DNA from: Rhodobacteraceae bacterium LNNU 3342
Lineage (GTDB): Bacteria > Pseudomonadota > Alphaproteobacteria > Rhodobacterales > Rhodobacteraceae
Length of the DNA stretch: 64,000 nucleotides
Reading direction: 5' to 3'
Assembly (NCBI GenBank): GCA_008711135.1
Contig: VUAW01000007.1
Span: forward strand, 1-64,000
Both the position numbers and the translations under genes were made by a program. Positions 24,039 through 37,775 of the stretch are shown here, piece after piece. Below the pieces are notes generated by a model. The model saw only the letters and a list, made by a program, of their open reading frames with translations. It was not told the origin of the DNA and did not search any database. The first letter of the stretch is position 1. The number at the start of each line of letters is the position of its first letter.

Positions 24039-26647
24039 ACGGCCCGCAGCACCGCCACCGGCAGATGACGGAACAGGTCTGCCGGGGCAAGTTCCTGATG
24101 GGTGTTGCCATCGATCAGGCTTTGCCAGTTCCGCGCCGCCCAGTCGGAAGGTGACAGCTCAGTGCCCGACCATTCCTGCGGCGCGCGGCCGTGCAGGGCG
24201 GCGCCGACGAACAGCATCTGGTCGCCTGCCTGCCGGATGAAGCCCAGGAAGCTTTCGGCCGCCGGACCCTGCGCGGCGACGGGTTCATAGCTGCCCTCTG
24301 CGAAAAGTGCGGGCTGTTCGGCCCGCAGGCGCAGCAGTTGCCCGATGAGGGCCAGCTTGATTTCCTCGGCCGGGCGGCCTTCCTCCCACACCGGCCCGTT
24401 GGACAGCCTTTCCAGCAGCCGGGTCCGGCGCGGGAAATGGACGGGGCGGCGATTATCGGGATCGACAAGGCTTTGTTCCCACATCTCTGCGCCCTGATAG
24501 ATGTCGGGCACACCGGGAAGCGTCAGTTTCAGCGTGGTCTGGATCAGGCTGTTCGCCTCCCCCAGCGGCGCGAGCTCTGCCGCGAAGGATTGGAATGACT
24601 CAAGGAACGGCCCTTCAGCCAGGGCGCGACGGATGAAGGCGCAGAGGTTGGCCTCGTACTTCTCGTCGCCGAAGACCCAGCGGCTGTTCGCCCCGGCCTC
24701 GCGCACCGACTTCAGCATGGCGGCTTCGACCCGGTCGGCAAGGGCGGAGAGTTCATCGCCGACGTTTTCAGGCCAAGCGCCCAGCAGGAGCTGGTAGAAG
24801 AAATACTCCTCGTTCCGGTCGATAGGCTGCGCGGCATCGGCCAGCATTCCGTGCCATTCCTCGACCTTTTGCCGCCACAGCGGCACATGGGCGGAGATGG
24901 CAGCGATCCGCATCCGCGCATCCTCGCCACGTTTCGTATCATGCGATGAGGTGCCCAGCATGTTTCGTGGCGCCACCCGCGCCCGCGTCGCCTGCGCCAC
25001 ATGGAAGCCTGCGACCGGCAGGTTGAAGTGGCCGGGCTCGCTGCCGACCTCGTTCAGCGCGATCATCCGGTTGAAGCGGTAAAGCGAGCGATCCTCCAGC
25101 CCCTTGGCCATCACTGGGCCGCTGAGCTGCTGGAACCGCATTCCGGCCTCAACCACCGCGTCGCGGGCCTCTGGCAGCCGGTCTGCAAGGTCGAGCGTCA
25201 GGATCGACGCGATCAGGTCGAAGATCGCCGGGTCAAGTTCGGGCACGCGTGGGCGTGCTTTGCCGATCGCATCGGTGATCCGGGCGCGGCCTTCGGGCGC
25301 CAGCCCATTGGCATCGGCATAGGTACGATAGACATCCAGCGCTGCGATCACCTGCGATATTCCCTGCCGCAGCGCCCCCTGCCCGATATCGGCAAATTCC
25401 GGCACCTGCGCGCCCAGCGCCGCGAAACGGGCGGTCAGGGCCACGGCCTCTGCCGCCATGGGACCCTGAAGGACGCGCAGCTTGGACTCGTACACGATCT
25501 CGACCGGCGGATCGGTGCGACCGGTGAATTCGGCATAGGCCTCGCTCAGCGCCTCGGTCGCGCGGGGATCGACGACAAGCGACACGACCTCGTTCGCGAA
25601 TTCATAGCCGGTGGTGCCATCGGTTTCCCAGTCGGCAGGCAGGTGTTCTTCAGGCCCAAGGATCTTTTCGACGTAAAGCGGGAAGGGCCGCCCCACCGCC
25701 TGCCGCAGCCGCAGGCAATAGCCCTTGGGGTCCAGCAGCCCGTCGATGTGGTCGATCCGGATGCCATCCACCACGCCGTCGCGCAGCAGCGAAAGGATCA
25801 GCTTGTGCGTTTCCTCGAACACCTCTGGCCGTTCAACACGGACGCCGGCAAGGTCGCTGATGGTGAAGAACCGGCGGTAGTTGATGGCGTCGCCATCAAG
25901 GTTGAACTTGGACGCCCGCCAGTGCTGCCGCGCGATCAGCGCGTCCAGCGCCGTCCAGCTGCCGCGGTCGCCCTTTTCGCCGGCAAAGGCGGAAAGGTCG
26001 GGCTTTTCCTGCGCAAGGCGGCTGAACAACCCGGCCCAGCGCGGGTCGCCGGGGCCTGCGGCCTCCATTGCGTCGAAATCCGCAACGAGGGGCGAGCCGA
26101 TGCGGTCCATCACCTGCGCATAATCATGCGGGCAGATTGGCAGGCGGTGGGTGTCATGCGCCCAGACGGCAAGCCGGCCCGCATCGTCCAGCTTCAGCCG
26201 CAGCTCGCCTTCTGCCAGCGCGACGCCGTATGGCTGGCCCAGGAAGGGGAACAGCACCTTGCCCGGAAAGGCCGGCGCGTTCCAGTCGATGTCGAACCAG
26301 TGGGCATAGGGGCTTTCCGGCCCCCACTCCAGCACGCTGTCCCAGTACGCATTCTCTGCCCCCCCGATGCCCATGTGGTTCGGCACGAAGTCGAGGATCA
26401 AGCCAAGCCCCTTGTCGCGGAAGGCGCGCACCATGGCATGGAAATCATCCTCGGTTCCCAGTTCCGGGTTCAGCCGGTTGTAGTCGGTGACGTCATAGCC
26501 ATGGGTGCTGCCCGGCCGCGCCGCAAAGATGGGCGAGGCATAAACATGGCTGATCCCCAGCGCCGCAAGATAAGGCGCCAGCGCCGCCCCGTCGGCAAAG
26601 CGGAACGCGGCCGTGAACTGAAGCCGGTAGGTGGCGCGGACGGTCAT
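24035..26647 (-). CDS. treY: Maltooligosyl trehalose synthase TreY
   Basis: TreY rearranges the reducing-end alpha-1,4 bond of a maltooligosaccharide to alpha,alpha-1,1, making maltooligosyl trehalose. The 870-residue GH13 enzyme has ATYRLQF at the N-terminus (typical of TreY), SPIFAARPGSTHGYDV, VPNHMGIG, the nucleophile in GIRIDHIDGLLDP (about D299), the acid/base glutamate in YVEKILGPEE (about E327) and SSHDTKRGEDARMR. Length is slightly above the usual ~700-850. It is the last gene of the seven-gene operon and its ATG overlaps the malQ stop by 4 nt. TreZ, encoded two genes earlier, acts next in the pathway. Confidence 0.95.
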   Translation of the reverse strand: MTVRATYRLQFTAAFRFADGAALAPYLAALGISHVYASPIFAARPGSTHGYDVTDYNRLNPELGTEDDFHAMVRAFRDKGLGLILDFVPNHMGIGGAENAYWDSVLEWGPESPYAHWFDIDWNAPAFPGKVLFPFLGQPYGVALAEGELRLKLDDAGRLAVWAHDTHRLPICPHDYAQVMDRIGSPLVADFDAMEAAGPGDPRWAGLFSRLAQEKPDLSAFAGEKGDRGSWTALDALIARQHWRASKFNLDGDAINYRRFFTISDLAGVRVERPEVFEETHKLILSLLRDGVVDGIRIDHIDGLLDPKGYCLRLRQAVGRPFPLYVEKILGPEEHLPADWETDGTTGYEFANEVVSLVVDPRATEALSEAYAEFTGRTDPPVEIVYESKLRVLQGPMAAEAVALTARFAALGAQVPEFADIGQGALRQGISQVIAALDVYRTYADANGLAPEGRARITDAIGKARPRVPELDPAIFDLIASILTLDLADRLPEARDAVVEAGMRFQQLSGPVMAKGLEDRSLYRFNRMIALNEVGSEPGHFNLPVAGFHVAQATRARVAPRNMLGTSSHDTKRGEDARMRIAAISAHVPLWRQKVEEWHGMLADAAQPIDRNEEYFFYQLLLGAWPENVGDELSALADRVEAAMLKSVREAGANSRWVFGDEKYEANLCAFIRRALAEGPFLESFQSFAAELAPLGEANSLIQTTLKLTLPGVPDIYQGAEMWEQSLVDPDNRRPVHFPRRTRLLERLSNGPVWEEGRPAEEIKLALIGQLLRLRAEQPALFAEGSYEPVAAQGPAAESFLGFIRQAGDQMLFVGAALHGRAPQEWSGTELSPSDWAARNWQSLIDGNTHQELAPADLFRHLPVAVLRAV

Positions 26648-28440
26648 TCAGCATTCCTCGGGCGTTCCGCGGCAATGGCCGCCGTGATGTTGCGGTAAAG
26701 CGGCGACTGGGGAAGCTCCTCCAGCGTCAGGCGCAGCTTGCGTCGCCAGTTGGGATATTCGTCAACGGTGCTGGGCACGTTCACCGGCTCCAGCTCTGCC
26801 GTCAGATCCTCGAGCCTAGCGGCGAACAGCCGCGACGGCGTGCGCGCCAGGTGCCGGTGGGCGGCTACGGTCAGCGCGGGCGTGGCGTCTTCCGGGGTGG
26901 CGGCGCGCGCCTCGCCTTCGGTCAGCAGGCCGGCGGCGACCAGATCCTCCAGAAGCTGCACCCGTTCGACCTTGCGGGTGTCGTTCTGTTCCTCGGCGGC
27001 GCTGTCGCTGATGAAGCCGAAGCCCACCCGCAGCGCCACGTCGTCGCCCCGCCACCAGCCGCGGAAGGTGGGCAGATCATGGGTAGCTATACAGACCAGC
27101 GCCTCGCGCGGGAAATCCTCGGGTGGGATAAAGCCCTCGTCCGTCCGCTCGAACAGCAGGATGCGGTAGGACAGGATGCGACACGCCTCCATCACGTCCT
27201 GGAAGCCGTCGGGCACGTTGCCCAGATCCTCGCCGATGATGACGGTCTGGTTCTTGCGCGAGGCATCGGCCAGCGCCGTCAGCATGTCGCCGATCGGGTA
27301 GCGGGCATAGGTGCCCTCGGGCGCCTCTGCCCCTTCGGGGATCAGGAACAGTTGCCATAGCCCCATAGCGTGGTCGATCCGCAGCGCCCCGGCTTGGCGC
27401 GTGGCGCGTTCGATCAGCTTCTCGAACGGGGCGGCGTGCTGCTTGGCCATTTCCACTGGCGACAGCGGCGCAAGCCCCCAGTCCTGGCCCTGTTCGTTGA
27501 AGTAGTCGGGCGGCGCGCCTACCCGCACATCGGGCAGCACGATCGGGCTGCCCCAGCTTCCCGAACCATCGGCGGCCTCGCCTACCGCGAAGTCGAGGTA
27601 GAGGCCGATCTTCATTCCCGCCTCGGCGCAGGCGTCGCGGACTTGCGACAGCTGCAGATCGGCCAGATACTGAAGCCAGCAGTAGAAGCGCATTTCTTCC
27701 GCATGATCCTCGGCAAAGCGGCGGACGGCCTCGCCCTTGGCATCCTGCCATTCCTTTGGCCAGGCAAGCCACCCTGCCCCATGCCCTTCGGCGACCATAT
27801 GGGCCGAAACCGCATCAAAAAGCGCATGACGCCGCAGTTCATCGCCGCCGTTCTCGATGAAACGCTCCAGTTCCTCTGGCGCGCCTTTTTCCCAGATCTG
27901 GCGCAGCACCGGCAGCTTCAGCCCGGCGACGGCGGGATAATCGACAAGTTCGCTGTTCCGCGCGGCCTTTATCGCGGCGGGGTCGCACATGTCTTCCTCG
28001 AACCCCTCAAGCCGATCCACGGCGATGTAAAGCGGGTTCAGGAACCTGCGGTTCGACGGGGAGAACGGGCTGCACCGGGACGGGTCGGACAGGAACATCG
28101 CGTGCAGCGGGTTCAGGCCAAGGAAATCGGCCCCGGCCTCTGCGGCAAGCCCCACCAGGACCTCCAGATCGGCGAAATCCCCGATCCCCCAGTTGCGGCC
28201 GGACCGGACCTGGTAAAGCTGCAGGGCGATGCCCCAGAAGCGGCCATCGCCCGGCACATGGCAAACCGCGCCTTCAGGGGCCTCCAGCACCGGTTCCTTG
28301 TCCAGCGGCGGCAGGCGGTCGGCGCCAAAGGCTTTCAGCAGCTTTTCCAGTGTCTCCTTCGGCGCCTTGTGGGTCACGCCGTCGGCGCTTTCGTACTCTG
28401 GCTGGATGCCGTAGGCGCGCGCCCGCTGCTCAAGGTTCAT
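26644..28440 (-). CDS. malQ: 4-alpha-glucanotransferase MalQ (amylomaltase)
   Basis: MalQ transfers glucan segments between maltooligosaccharides, lengthening short chains and releasing glucose. The 598-residue GH77 protein shows NPLHAMFLSDPSRCSPFSPS, the nucleophile in ALRIDHAMGLWQL, the acid/base in IIGEDLGNVPDGF and the third carboxylate in ATHDLPTFRGWW. The region before the catalytic domain is short, as in many alphaproteobacterial MalQ proteins. Both ends overlap neighbours by 4 nt. In this operon it should remodel the chains that GlgX releases so that TreY can use them. Confidence 0.95.
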   Translation of the reverse strand: MNLEQRARAYGIQPEYESADGVTHKAPKETLEKLLKAFGADRLPPLDKEPVLEAPEGAVCHVPGDGRFWGIALQLYQVRSGRNWGIGDFADLEVLVGLAAEAGADFLGLNPLHAMFLSDPSRCSPFSPSNRRFLNPLYIAVDRLEGFEEDMCDPAAIKAARNSELVDYPAVAGLKLPVLRQIWEKGAPEELERFIENGGDELRRHALFDAVSAHMVAEGHGAGWLAWPKEWQDAKGEAVRRFAEDHAEEMRFYCWLQYLADLQLSQVRDACAEAGMKIGLYLDFAVGEAADGSGSWGSPIVLPDVRVGAPPDYFNEQGQDWGLAPLSPVEMAKQHAAPFEKLIERATRQAGALRIDHAMGLWQLFLIPEGAEAPEGTYARYPIGDMLTALADASRKNQTVIIGEDLGNVPDGFQDVMEACRILSYRILLFERTDEGFIPPEDFPREALVCIATHDLPTFRGWWRGDDVALRVGFGFISDSAAEEQNDTRKVERVQLLEDLVAAGLLTEGEARAATPEDATPALTVAAHRHLARTPSRLFAARLEDLTAELEPVNVPSTVDEYPNWRRKLRLTLEELPQSPLYRNITAAIAAERPRNAE

Positions 28441-30218
28441 GCGGCGGCCTCCAACAGGCAGGTGACGGTGAAGGGTGGCAGCGGCGCATCCAGCGGCGGG
28501 CCAGCGAGGATTTCGCCGCTGGCCGCGGGGGCATCCTGTGGGTGGTCGGTGAGGTTGGCGCGCATCCGCAGCACGGCGCCGTCAAGCTGCCAGTCCACCG
28601 CGATCAGCCCCTCGTCGGCATGGATCACGCGCCCGCCGTGCCCCGGCGCCCCGGCCAGATGCGGCACGATGCGCTGCGCGCGCACCTGCAGCAGGTGGCG
28701 GGTAAAGGCCAGCCAGTCGCGCCCCTCCTCGCCGTTCGCGCGGTCCCAGTCGATGCGCGACGCCTCGAAGGTCGACAGCGCGTTGGGGTCGGGGATCATG
28801 GCGCGCAGGGATTCGTTCTGGAATTCGCCAAAGGCGGCGAATTCGCGGCGGCGGCCTTCGCGCACTGCCTCGGCCAGGTCACCGTGGAAATCGGTGAAGA
28901 AGGCGAAGGGCCGCACCTCGCCCCACTCCTCGCCCATGAACATCAGCGGAATATGCGGCGACAGCAGGTGGATCGTCATCAGCGCCCGCACCATCGGCGC
29001 CGAGGACAGCGCCAGCAGCCGTTCGCCAAAGGCGCGGTTGCCGGTCTGGTCGTGGTTCTGCAGGAAATCCACGAAGGCCGTCGGCGGCAGATGCGCCGAA
29101 GGCTCGCCCCGCGGAGCGTCGGCATGAACCGAATGTTCGCCCTGCCAGATGAAGCCTTCGGCCAAAGCCCGGCCCAGCTTGCCCCAGTGGTCGCCGGTGA
29201 AGTCGGCGTAGTAGCCCTCGCTCTCTCCGGTCGCGATGACATGGGCGACGTTGTGGAAGTCGTCGTTCCATTCGCCGGAATAGAGCTTGATCCGCCCGTC
29301 GCCGTCGCGTTCGTGCAGGCGGGTGATGTTGCGGTTGTCCTCCGTCGTCAGGTGGATGTGCCTGCCGGGATTGGCCTCACGGATGCGCTGGGCGATTTCG
29401 ACTAGGATCTCTCGCTCGGACTTGGGGTCGCGGACGTGGTCAACGGCGTCGAGCCGCAGCCCGTCCAGGTGGAACTCCTCGATCCAGTAGAGCGCGTTCT
29501 CGATGAAATAGCGGCGCACGGGTTCGCGCTGATAGGCAATGGCCGCCCCCCAAGGCGTCTGCCGGTCGGGATCGAAGAAGTCGGGCGCATAGGCGTGCAG
29601 GTAGTTCCCTTCAGGCCCGAAGTGGTTGTAGACCACATCCAGCAGCACCATCAGCCCGTGCCGATGCGCGGCGTCGATGAAGGCCTTCATGTCGTCGGGC
29701 GTGCCATAGGCCGGGTGCGGCGTGTAGGGCAGAACCCCGTCATAGCCCCAGCCCCGGTTGCCCGCAAACTGGGCCACGGGCATGATCTCCACCGCCGTGA
29801 TGCCGGTTTCCACCAGGTGCGGAAGCTTTTCCATCGCGGCGCGGAAGGTACCTTCGGGCGTGAAGGTGCCCACGTGGATTTCCAGGATCACGGCCTCTTC
29901 CCAAGGCCGCCCCTCCCACGGGGACCAGTCAAAGGCACAAGGGTCAGTCACGCGCGAGGGGCCGTGCACGTCGCCCGCCTGCGCCCGCGCCGCCGGGTCC
30001 GGCACGACCTGCCCGTCCATGAGTACAAAGGCATAGTTGGTGCCTGCGCCCGCTTCGGGCACCATCAGCTCGAACCAGCCGTCGCCCTCGGCATGCATCG
30101 GGTGGTCTTGGGCGCCGATGCGCAGCCGCACCTGGTCCTGTCCCGGCGCCCAGAGCCGGAAGCGGGTCCCGCCTTCGACCAGCTCGGCGCCCCAGCTTTT
30201 GCGAAAGATCCGCTTCAT
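28437..30218 (-). CDS. treZ: Malto-oligosyltrehalose trehalohydrolase TreZ
   Basis: TreZ cuts free trehalose from maltooligosyl trehalose. The 593-residue enzyme has an N-terminal CBM48-like beta-domain (FRLWAPGQDQVRL), then a GH13 barrel with YNHFGPEGNYLHAYAPDFF, the nucleophile in GLRLDAVDHVRD, the acid/base in LTTEDNRNI and FLQNHDQTGNRA. The combination HFGPEGNYL plus NHDQ(T/I)GNRA separates TreZ from GlgB. It is translationally coupled to glgX upstream and malQ downstream. Confidence 0.95.
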   Translation of the reverse strand: MKRIFRKSWGAELVEGGTRFRLWAPGQDQVRLRIGAQDHPMHAEGDGWFELMVPEAGAGTNYAFVLMDGQVVPDPAARAQAGDVHGPSRVTDPCAFDWSPWEGRPWEEAVILEIHVGTFTPEGTFRAAMEKLPHLVETGITAVEIMPVAQFAGNRGWGYDGVLPYTPHPAYGTPDDMKAFIDAAHRHGLMVLLDVVYNHFGPEGNYLHAYAPDFFDPDRQTPWGAAIAYQREPVRRYFIENALYWIEEFHLDGLRLDAVDHVRDPKSEREILVEIAQRIREANPGRHIHLTTEDNRNITRLHERDGDGRIKLYSGEWNDDFHNVAHVIATGESEGYYADFTGDHWGKLGRALAEGFIWQGEHSVHADAPRGEPSAHLPPTAFVDFLQNHDQTGNRAFGERLLALSSAPMVRALMTIHLLSPHIPLMFMGEEWGEVRPFAFFTDFHGDLAEAVREGRRREFAAFGEFQNESLRAMIPDPNALSTFEASRIDWDRANGEEGRDWLAFTRHLLQVRAQRIVPHLAGAPGHGGRVIHADEGLIAVDWQLDGAVLRMRANLTDHPQDAPAASGEILAGPPLDAPLPPFTVTCLLEAAA

Positions 30219-32292
30219 TCCGCTGTATCCTCCAGAACCAGCAGCCCGCGTGGGGGCACTTCGATGGTCGCGCCGTCGACCCCGGGTGGCCGGCGCAGGA
30301 ACAGTTCGCCGGAATGGGTATCCGCGATCCTGGTCCAGCCCCCGGAGAACCGGGGCTGCGGAAGCTCGAACGGGACTGGTTCGAAATGGCTGTTGAACAG
30401 CACGAGGATCGCGGCCGTTTCGTTCGACAGCAGCATTCCCAACGTGCGGGCGTCCGGGTTGTGCCAGTCGTTATCCTCCATCGGCTGGCCGTCGGGGCGC
30501 AGCCAGTGGATGTCTACGGCCCGGGTGCTCTTGTGGATGAAGGCGCTGTGGTTGATCAGTTCACGCGATTTGCGCAGCTTGATCAGGCCAGCGACGAAGT
30601 CACGGAACCCGTCGTCCCGTGGGTCAAGGCCGCGCAGCTGAAGCCAGTTCATCTCTGCGTCCTGGCAATAGGCGTTGTTGTTGCCGCCCTGGCTGCGGCC
30701 GAGCTCGTCGCCCATCAGGATCATAGGCGTGCCCTGCGACAGCAGCAGCGTCGCCATCATGGCCCGGCGCATCTGGTCGCGCAGGTCCAGGATCTCGGGA
30801 TCATCCGTCGGCCCCTCGACCCCGCAGTTCCAGCTGCGGTTGTCGGAATGGCCGTCGCGGTTGTCTTCCTTGTTCGCCTCGTTGTGCTTGTCGTTGTAGG
30901 ACACAGTGTCCATCAGGGTGAAACCGTCATGGGCCGTGATGAAGTTCACGCTGGACCAGGGACGCCGGCCGCGGCGGTCGAACCGTTCCGCCGTCGCCAG
31001 CAGGCGTGAGGCCAACGGCGCCAGCATCGACTGGTCGCCCTTCCAGTAGGACCGCACCGTATCGCGATACTGGTCGTTCCATTCCGCCCAGCCGGGCGGA
31101 AAGTTACCTACCTGATAACCGTTCGTGCCGGTGTCCCAGGGTTCGGCGATCATCTTGACCTTGGACAGCACCGGGTCCTGCCGCACCGCATCAAGGAACG
31201 TGGCCGAGGGGCTGAACGTATCCCGCACCCGACCCAGCGACGACGCAAGGTCGAACCGGAAGCCGTCGACGTGGCAGGCCTCGACCCAGTAGCGGAGCGA
31301 ATCCATCACCATCTGCAGCACGCGCGGGTGCTGCAGGTTGACCGTGTTGCCGCAGCCGGTCGTGTCGAAGTAATAGCGCGGATCGTCGGCAAGGATGTAA
31401 TAGCTGGCATTGTCGATCCCCCGGAACGACAGCGTGGGACCCATCTGGTTGCCCTCGGCCGTGTGGTTGTAGACCACGTCAAGGATCACCTCGATCCCCG
31501 CCTCGTGCAGGCGGCGCACCATCAGCTTGAATTCATGCAGGTTGGCGCCCGGTGAGATGTAGCGCATGGCGGGGGCGAAGAAGCCGACCGTATTGTAGCC
31601 CCAGTAGTTCGTCAGCCCCTTTTCGATCAGGTAACGGTCGTCAAAGAACGCCTGCGTCGGCATCAGTTCAACAGCCGTCACGCCCAGCTTGACCAGGTGG
31701 TCGATAACCTTGGGGTCGGCCAGCCCGCCAAAGGTGCCGCGAAGGTTGTCGTTTATGTCCTCGTTCAGGGCGGTCATGCCCTTTACGTGGGCTTCATAGA
31801 TGATCGTGTCGGCCCAGGCAGTGTTGGGGCGAATGTCCGGACCCCAGGTCACGGCGGGATCGACCACGACGCATTTCGGCATGACAAAGGCGCTGTCGCG
31901 GCGGTCAAAGGAAAGGTCGTCGCGGTTGCTGCCGATCCGATAGCCGAACACTGCGTCGTGCCAGCGGATGTCGCCTTGAAGCTCCAGCGCATAGGGGTCG
32001 AGCACGAGCTTGTTCGGGTTGAACCGGTGCCCGTTTGCCGGGTCATAGGGCCCGTGCACGCGGTAGCCGTAAAGCTGCCCCGGGCGGACCTCGGGAAGAT
32101 AGCTGTGCCACACCTCGTCCGTATATTCCGGCAACGGGATGCGGGCGGTTTCGCGGCGGCCACGGCTGTCGAACAGACAAAGTTCGACCTTGGTCGCATG
32201 GGCGGAAAAGATGGCGAAGTTGGTACCGGAACCGTCCCATGTCGCGCCGAGGGTGGCCGGCGAGCCCTCGAGCACAGTGAAGCCGTGTTTGC

Positions 32293-32296
<4 letters not shown>
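30215..32296 (-). CDS. glgX: Glycogen debranching enzyme GlgX
   Basis: GlgX hydrolyses alpha-1,6 branches, preferring short outer chains trimmed by phosphorylase. The 693-residue isoamylase-type GH13 protein has an N-terminal CBM48 ([18 protein letters not shown]), the catalytic sites [22 protein letters not shown] and [11 protein letters not shown], and the GlgX-type [13 protein letters not shown]. Overlaps of 4 nt join it to glgB and treZ. No glycogen phosphorylase gene lies in this window. Within the operon GlgX opens branched glucan to linear substrate for MalQ and TreY. Confidence 0.96.
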
Positions 32297-34475
<2,179 letters not shown>

Positions 34476-34479
<4 letters not shown>

Positions 34480-37400
34480 GAGGTCTCCCGCTCCAGCAGG
34501 TCGAGGATCCCGCGCAGCGGAATTCCGATCCATGCCGGTCGATTGCCAAGTTCATATCCGGCCTCGTAAACCGCCTTCTGCAGAAGGAAGAGGTCCAAAA
34601 GCGCCGTGGTGGTCGTGTCGTCCGACGGAAGGTTCGCGGCCCCTTCGGCATGGCGGAAATAGGCGTCAAGGAAGTCGCGCGCGGTGGTCTGGCGCCAGCG
34701 TTCGACCCGGTCAAAAGCCGCGTCGGCGGTGGCGCCAAAGCTTTGCCGGTGCCGCGCGATTGCCGACAGTGCCGCATAGTCGAAGGACCGCAGCATCCCC
34801 GCCACATCCCGCAGAGGCGAGGATTTGGCCCGGCGTTCGGCAAGGCTCCGCGCCGGTTCGCCTTCAAAGTCGATGATCGCCACGTCGTTCTGGGCCAGAA
34901 GCACCTGCCCCAGGTGATAGTCGCCGTGGATCCGCGACAGCGCCCCCGACGGCGTCAGCTCGCCCACCTGCCGCAGCCGCGACAGAAGCTTCTCGCGCGC
35001 CTGCAGCAGGGCATCGGCCAGCGGCGCGGCCTCGGCCGGCAGTTGGCCGCGGGCCTGTTCCAGCCGGGTCAGCATCGCTTCGGCTTCGGCGGTGGCGCCT
35101 TCAGCCAACTCGCGCAGGTGATCGGCGGTCAGTTCCTCGATGGCAAAGGCCGGATCGTCTGTGGGGGTGGCAAGCGCCTTGTGCATCTGCGCCGTGCGCT
35201 GGCCCAGCAGGGAGCCGACGCTCAGCGGGAACTCGAACCCCTCGGGCTCATGCGATGTTTCCGAGGCCGAGGACCAGGTCTCGTTCTCGTTCAGCTCCAG
35301 CATCAGGCCGTCAAAGATGCCGGTCCAGGCGTCCCCGCGGTTGGCGACAAAGGCAAAGGCGGCGGCAAGCGTGGTCTTGCCCTCCTCACCCTCATGGGCA
35401 AGCTGGCCCAGATAGCGCGGGGTGTGGGCGAAATCCGCGACCTCGGTCAGGAAGCGCGCCACCTCGACATCCGGCTGTTCACCGGCCCGCAGGCGGCGGT
35501 ACAGCTTCAGGATCACCTTGTCGCTGAACGCGATGGAGATGTTGGACTGTTCCGCCCCCAGCTGCCGCGGCGCGCCCGGATCGGTCAGATTGCGCAGCGC
35601 CTCGGTACCCTCGAACGTAAGGGAGCCTTGTGTCTTGGCGTCGCGCATGCAGTCCAGAAGGATCTGCGGCAAGCGCTCGTCATAGGCGCCGTCGATCAGC
35701 GCCCCCAGCCGCGCGGTGTGGCGGATCTTGGCAAGGGTATAGGACAGCTTCGGCGCGCCCGGCCGCAGGTTCTCATCCCCCCAGCGCGAGGCGATGGGCA
35801 GGAAGTAGCTCTGTTCCTCTTCGCCCACCGTGACCTTTACGGAAACCAGCGCATGTTCCCCGTCCCCCAGTTCGCCCAGGTGGTTCATGCGGACCTGGCC
35901 GATCCGTTCGTCCTTGGCGGCGAACCAGCGCTGCAGCGGCAGCCACTGGGGCAGGACCTCGTTCTGGAACTGGGACCCCTCGCGCCCCTTGAGCGCGTTC
36001 TGGACCCGCCCGTTCCGGGTGGTCAGGGTGATGAACTCGGGCAGGATTTCGGGCAGCGCCTCGTGCCAGCTGGGCATGTCTTCTTCTCCACTCAGGAAGA
36101 ACCAGTAGAACCCGTAGGCCGGCAGCGTCAGCATGTAGGGCAGATCGCCCAGCGGCGGGAAGGCGGACCGGCCCGTCAGCTCGATCGGGACCTTGCCGCG
36201 ATGCGCTGACAGATCCAGCTCCACCGCCTGTGCACTGTCGGAAAGGTTTGCGACGCAAAGATAGGCCCGGCCTTCATGTTCACGGACATAGGCCAGGATC
36301 TTGCGGTTGCGCGGGTACAGCAGGGTCATCGTCCCGCGGCCAAAGGCCGGGTGCTGCTTGCGCACGGTGATCATCCGCCGCATCCAGTTCAGAAGCGAAG
36401 AAGGGTCGTCGGCCTGCGCCTCGACGTTGATGACCTGGTGGCCATAGATCGCGTCGATGATCACCGGCAGGTAAAGCTCCTGCGGCTTGGCGCGGGAAAA
36501 TCCGGCGTTGCGGTCGCCCGACCACTGCATCGGCGTGCGCACCCCATCGCGGTCGCCAAGGTAATAGTTGTCGCCCATGCCGATCTCGTCGCCATAATAG
36601 ATGATCGGCGTGCCCGGCATCGACAGCAGCATCGAGTTCAGAAGCTCGATCTTGCGGCGGTCGTTCTGCATCAATGGCGCAAGGCGGCGGCGGATGCCAA
36701 GGTTGATCCGCGCCCGCGTGTCGGAGGCATAGGTCTGCCAGAGGTAGTCGCGCTCCTCGGACGTGACCATTTCCAGCGTCAGTTCGTCATGGTTGCGCAG
36801 GAAGATGCCCCACTGGCACAGCTCCGGGATTTCCGGGGTCTGGCGAATGATGTCGGTGATCGGGTGCCGGTCAGCCTGCGCCAGTGCCATGTACATCCGC
36901 GGCATCAGCGGGAAGTGAAAGCCCATGTGGCATTCATCGCCGTCGCCGAAATACGGACGCGTATCCTCGGGCCACTGGTTCGCCTCGGCGAGCAACATGC
37001 GGTCAGGGAAATGCGCGTCCAGGTCGGCGCGGATCTTCTTCAGGACCTCGTGGGTTTCGGGCAGGTTTTCGTTGTTCGTGCCGTCGCGTTCCACCAGGTA
37101 CGGGATCGCGTCCAGCCGCAGCCCGTCCACCCCCATGTCCAGCCACATCCGCATGACCTTCAGGACTTCCTCCAGCACGCGGGGGTTGTCGAAGTTCAGG
37201 TCGGGCTGGTGCGAATAGAAGCGGTGCCAGTAATAGGCACCCGCCACCGGGTCCCAGGTCCAGTTCGACTTTTCCGTATCAAGGAAGATGATCCGAGTTT
37301 CCGGCCATTTTTCGTCCGTGTCGGACCAGACGTACCAGTCCCGCGCAGCCGAGCCGGGCTTGGCCCGCCGCGCCTTCTGGAACCACGGGTGCTGGTCAGA

Positions 37401-37775
37401 GGTGTGGTTAATGACCAGTTCGGTGATGACCCGGATGCCGCGGCGGTGCGCCTCGTTCACGAAGGCCTTGAAGTCCTTCATGTTCCCATAGGACGGGTTG
37501 ATGGAACGGTAGTCCGAGATGTCATACCCATCGTCACGCAGCGGCGACGGGTAGAAGGGCAACAGCCAGATCGCCGTCACCCCCAGTTCCTGGACATAAT
37601 CCAGCCGCTGCATCAGCCCGGCGAAATCGCCGATGCCGTCGCCGTTGGAATCCTGGAACGCCTTGATGTGCAGCTGGTAGATGATCGCGTCCTTGTACCA
37701 GTCCTTCTGCGACCGATCGACACCGGTGGCGACTGCGAAATTGGCGTTCTTGCGGGGCGGCATGGGAAGATTCAT
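34476..37775 (-). CDS. treS: Trehalose synthase-maltokinase fusion (TreS-Pep2/Mak)
   Basis: A 1099-residue two-enzyme protein. Residues ~25-570 are TreS, a GH13 isomerase of trehalose and maltose: [16 protein letters not shown], nucleophile in [10 protein letters not shown] (about D222), acid/base in [10 protein letters not shown] (about E264) and FLRNHDELT (about D330). Residues ~610-1099 are a maltokinase, which makes maltose 1-phosphate with ATP: the catalytic loop [10 protein letters not shown] (about residues 948-957) and the metal-binding [15 protein letters not shown] (about 968-982), in a kinase fold related to aminoglycoside phosphotransferases. The fusion channels trehalose to maltose 1-phosphate for GlgE, encoded immediately upstream. 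Its start shares one base with the glgE stop (TGATG). Confidence 0.97.
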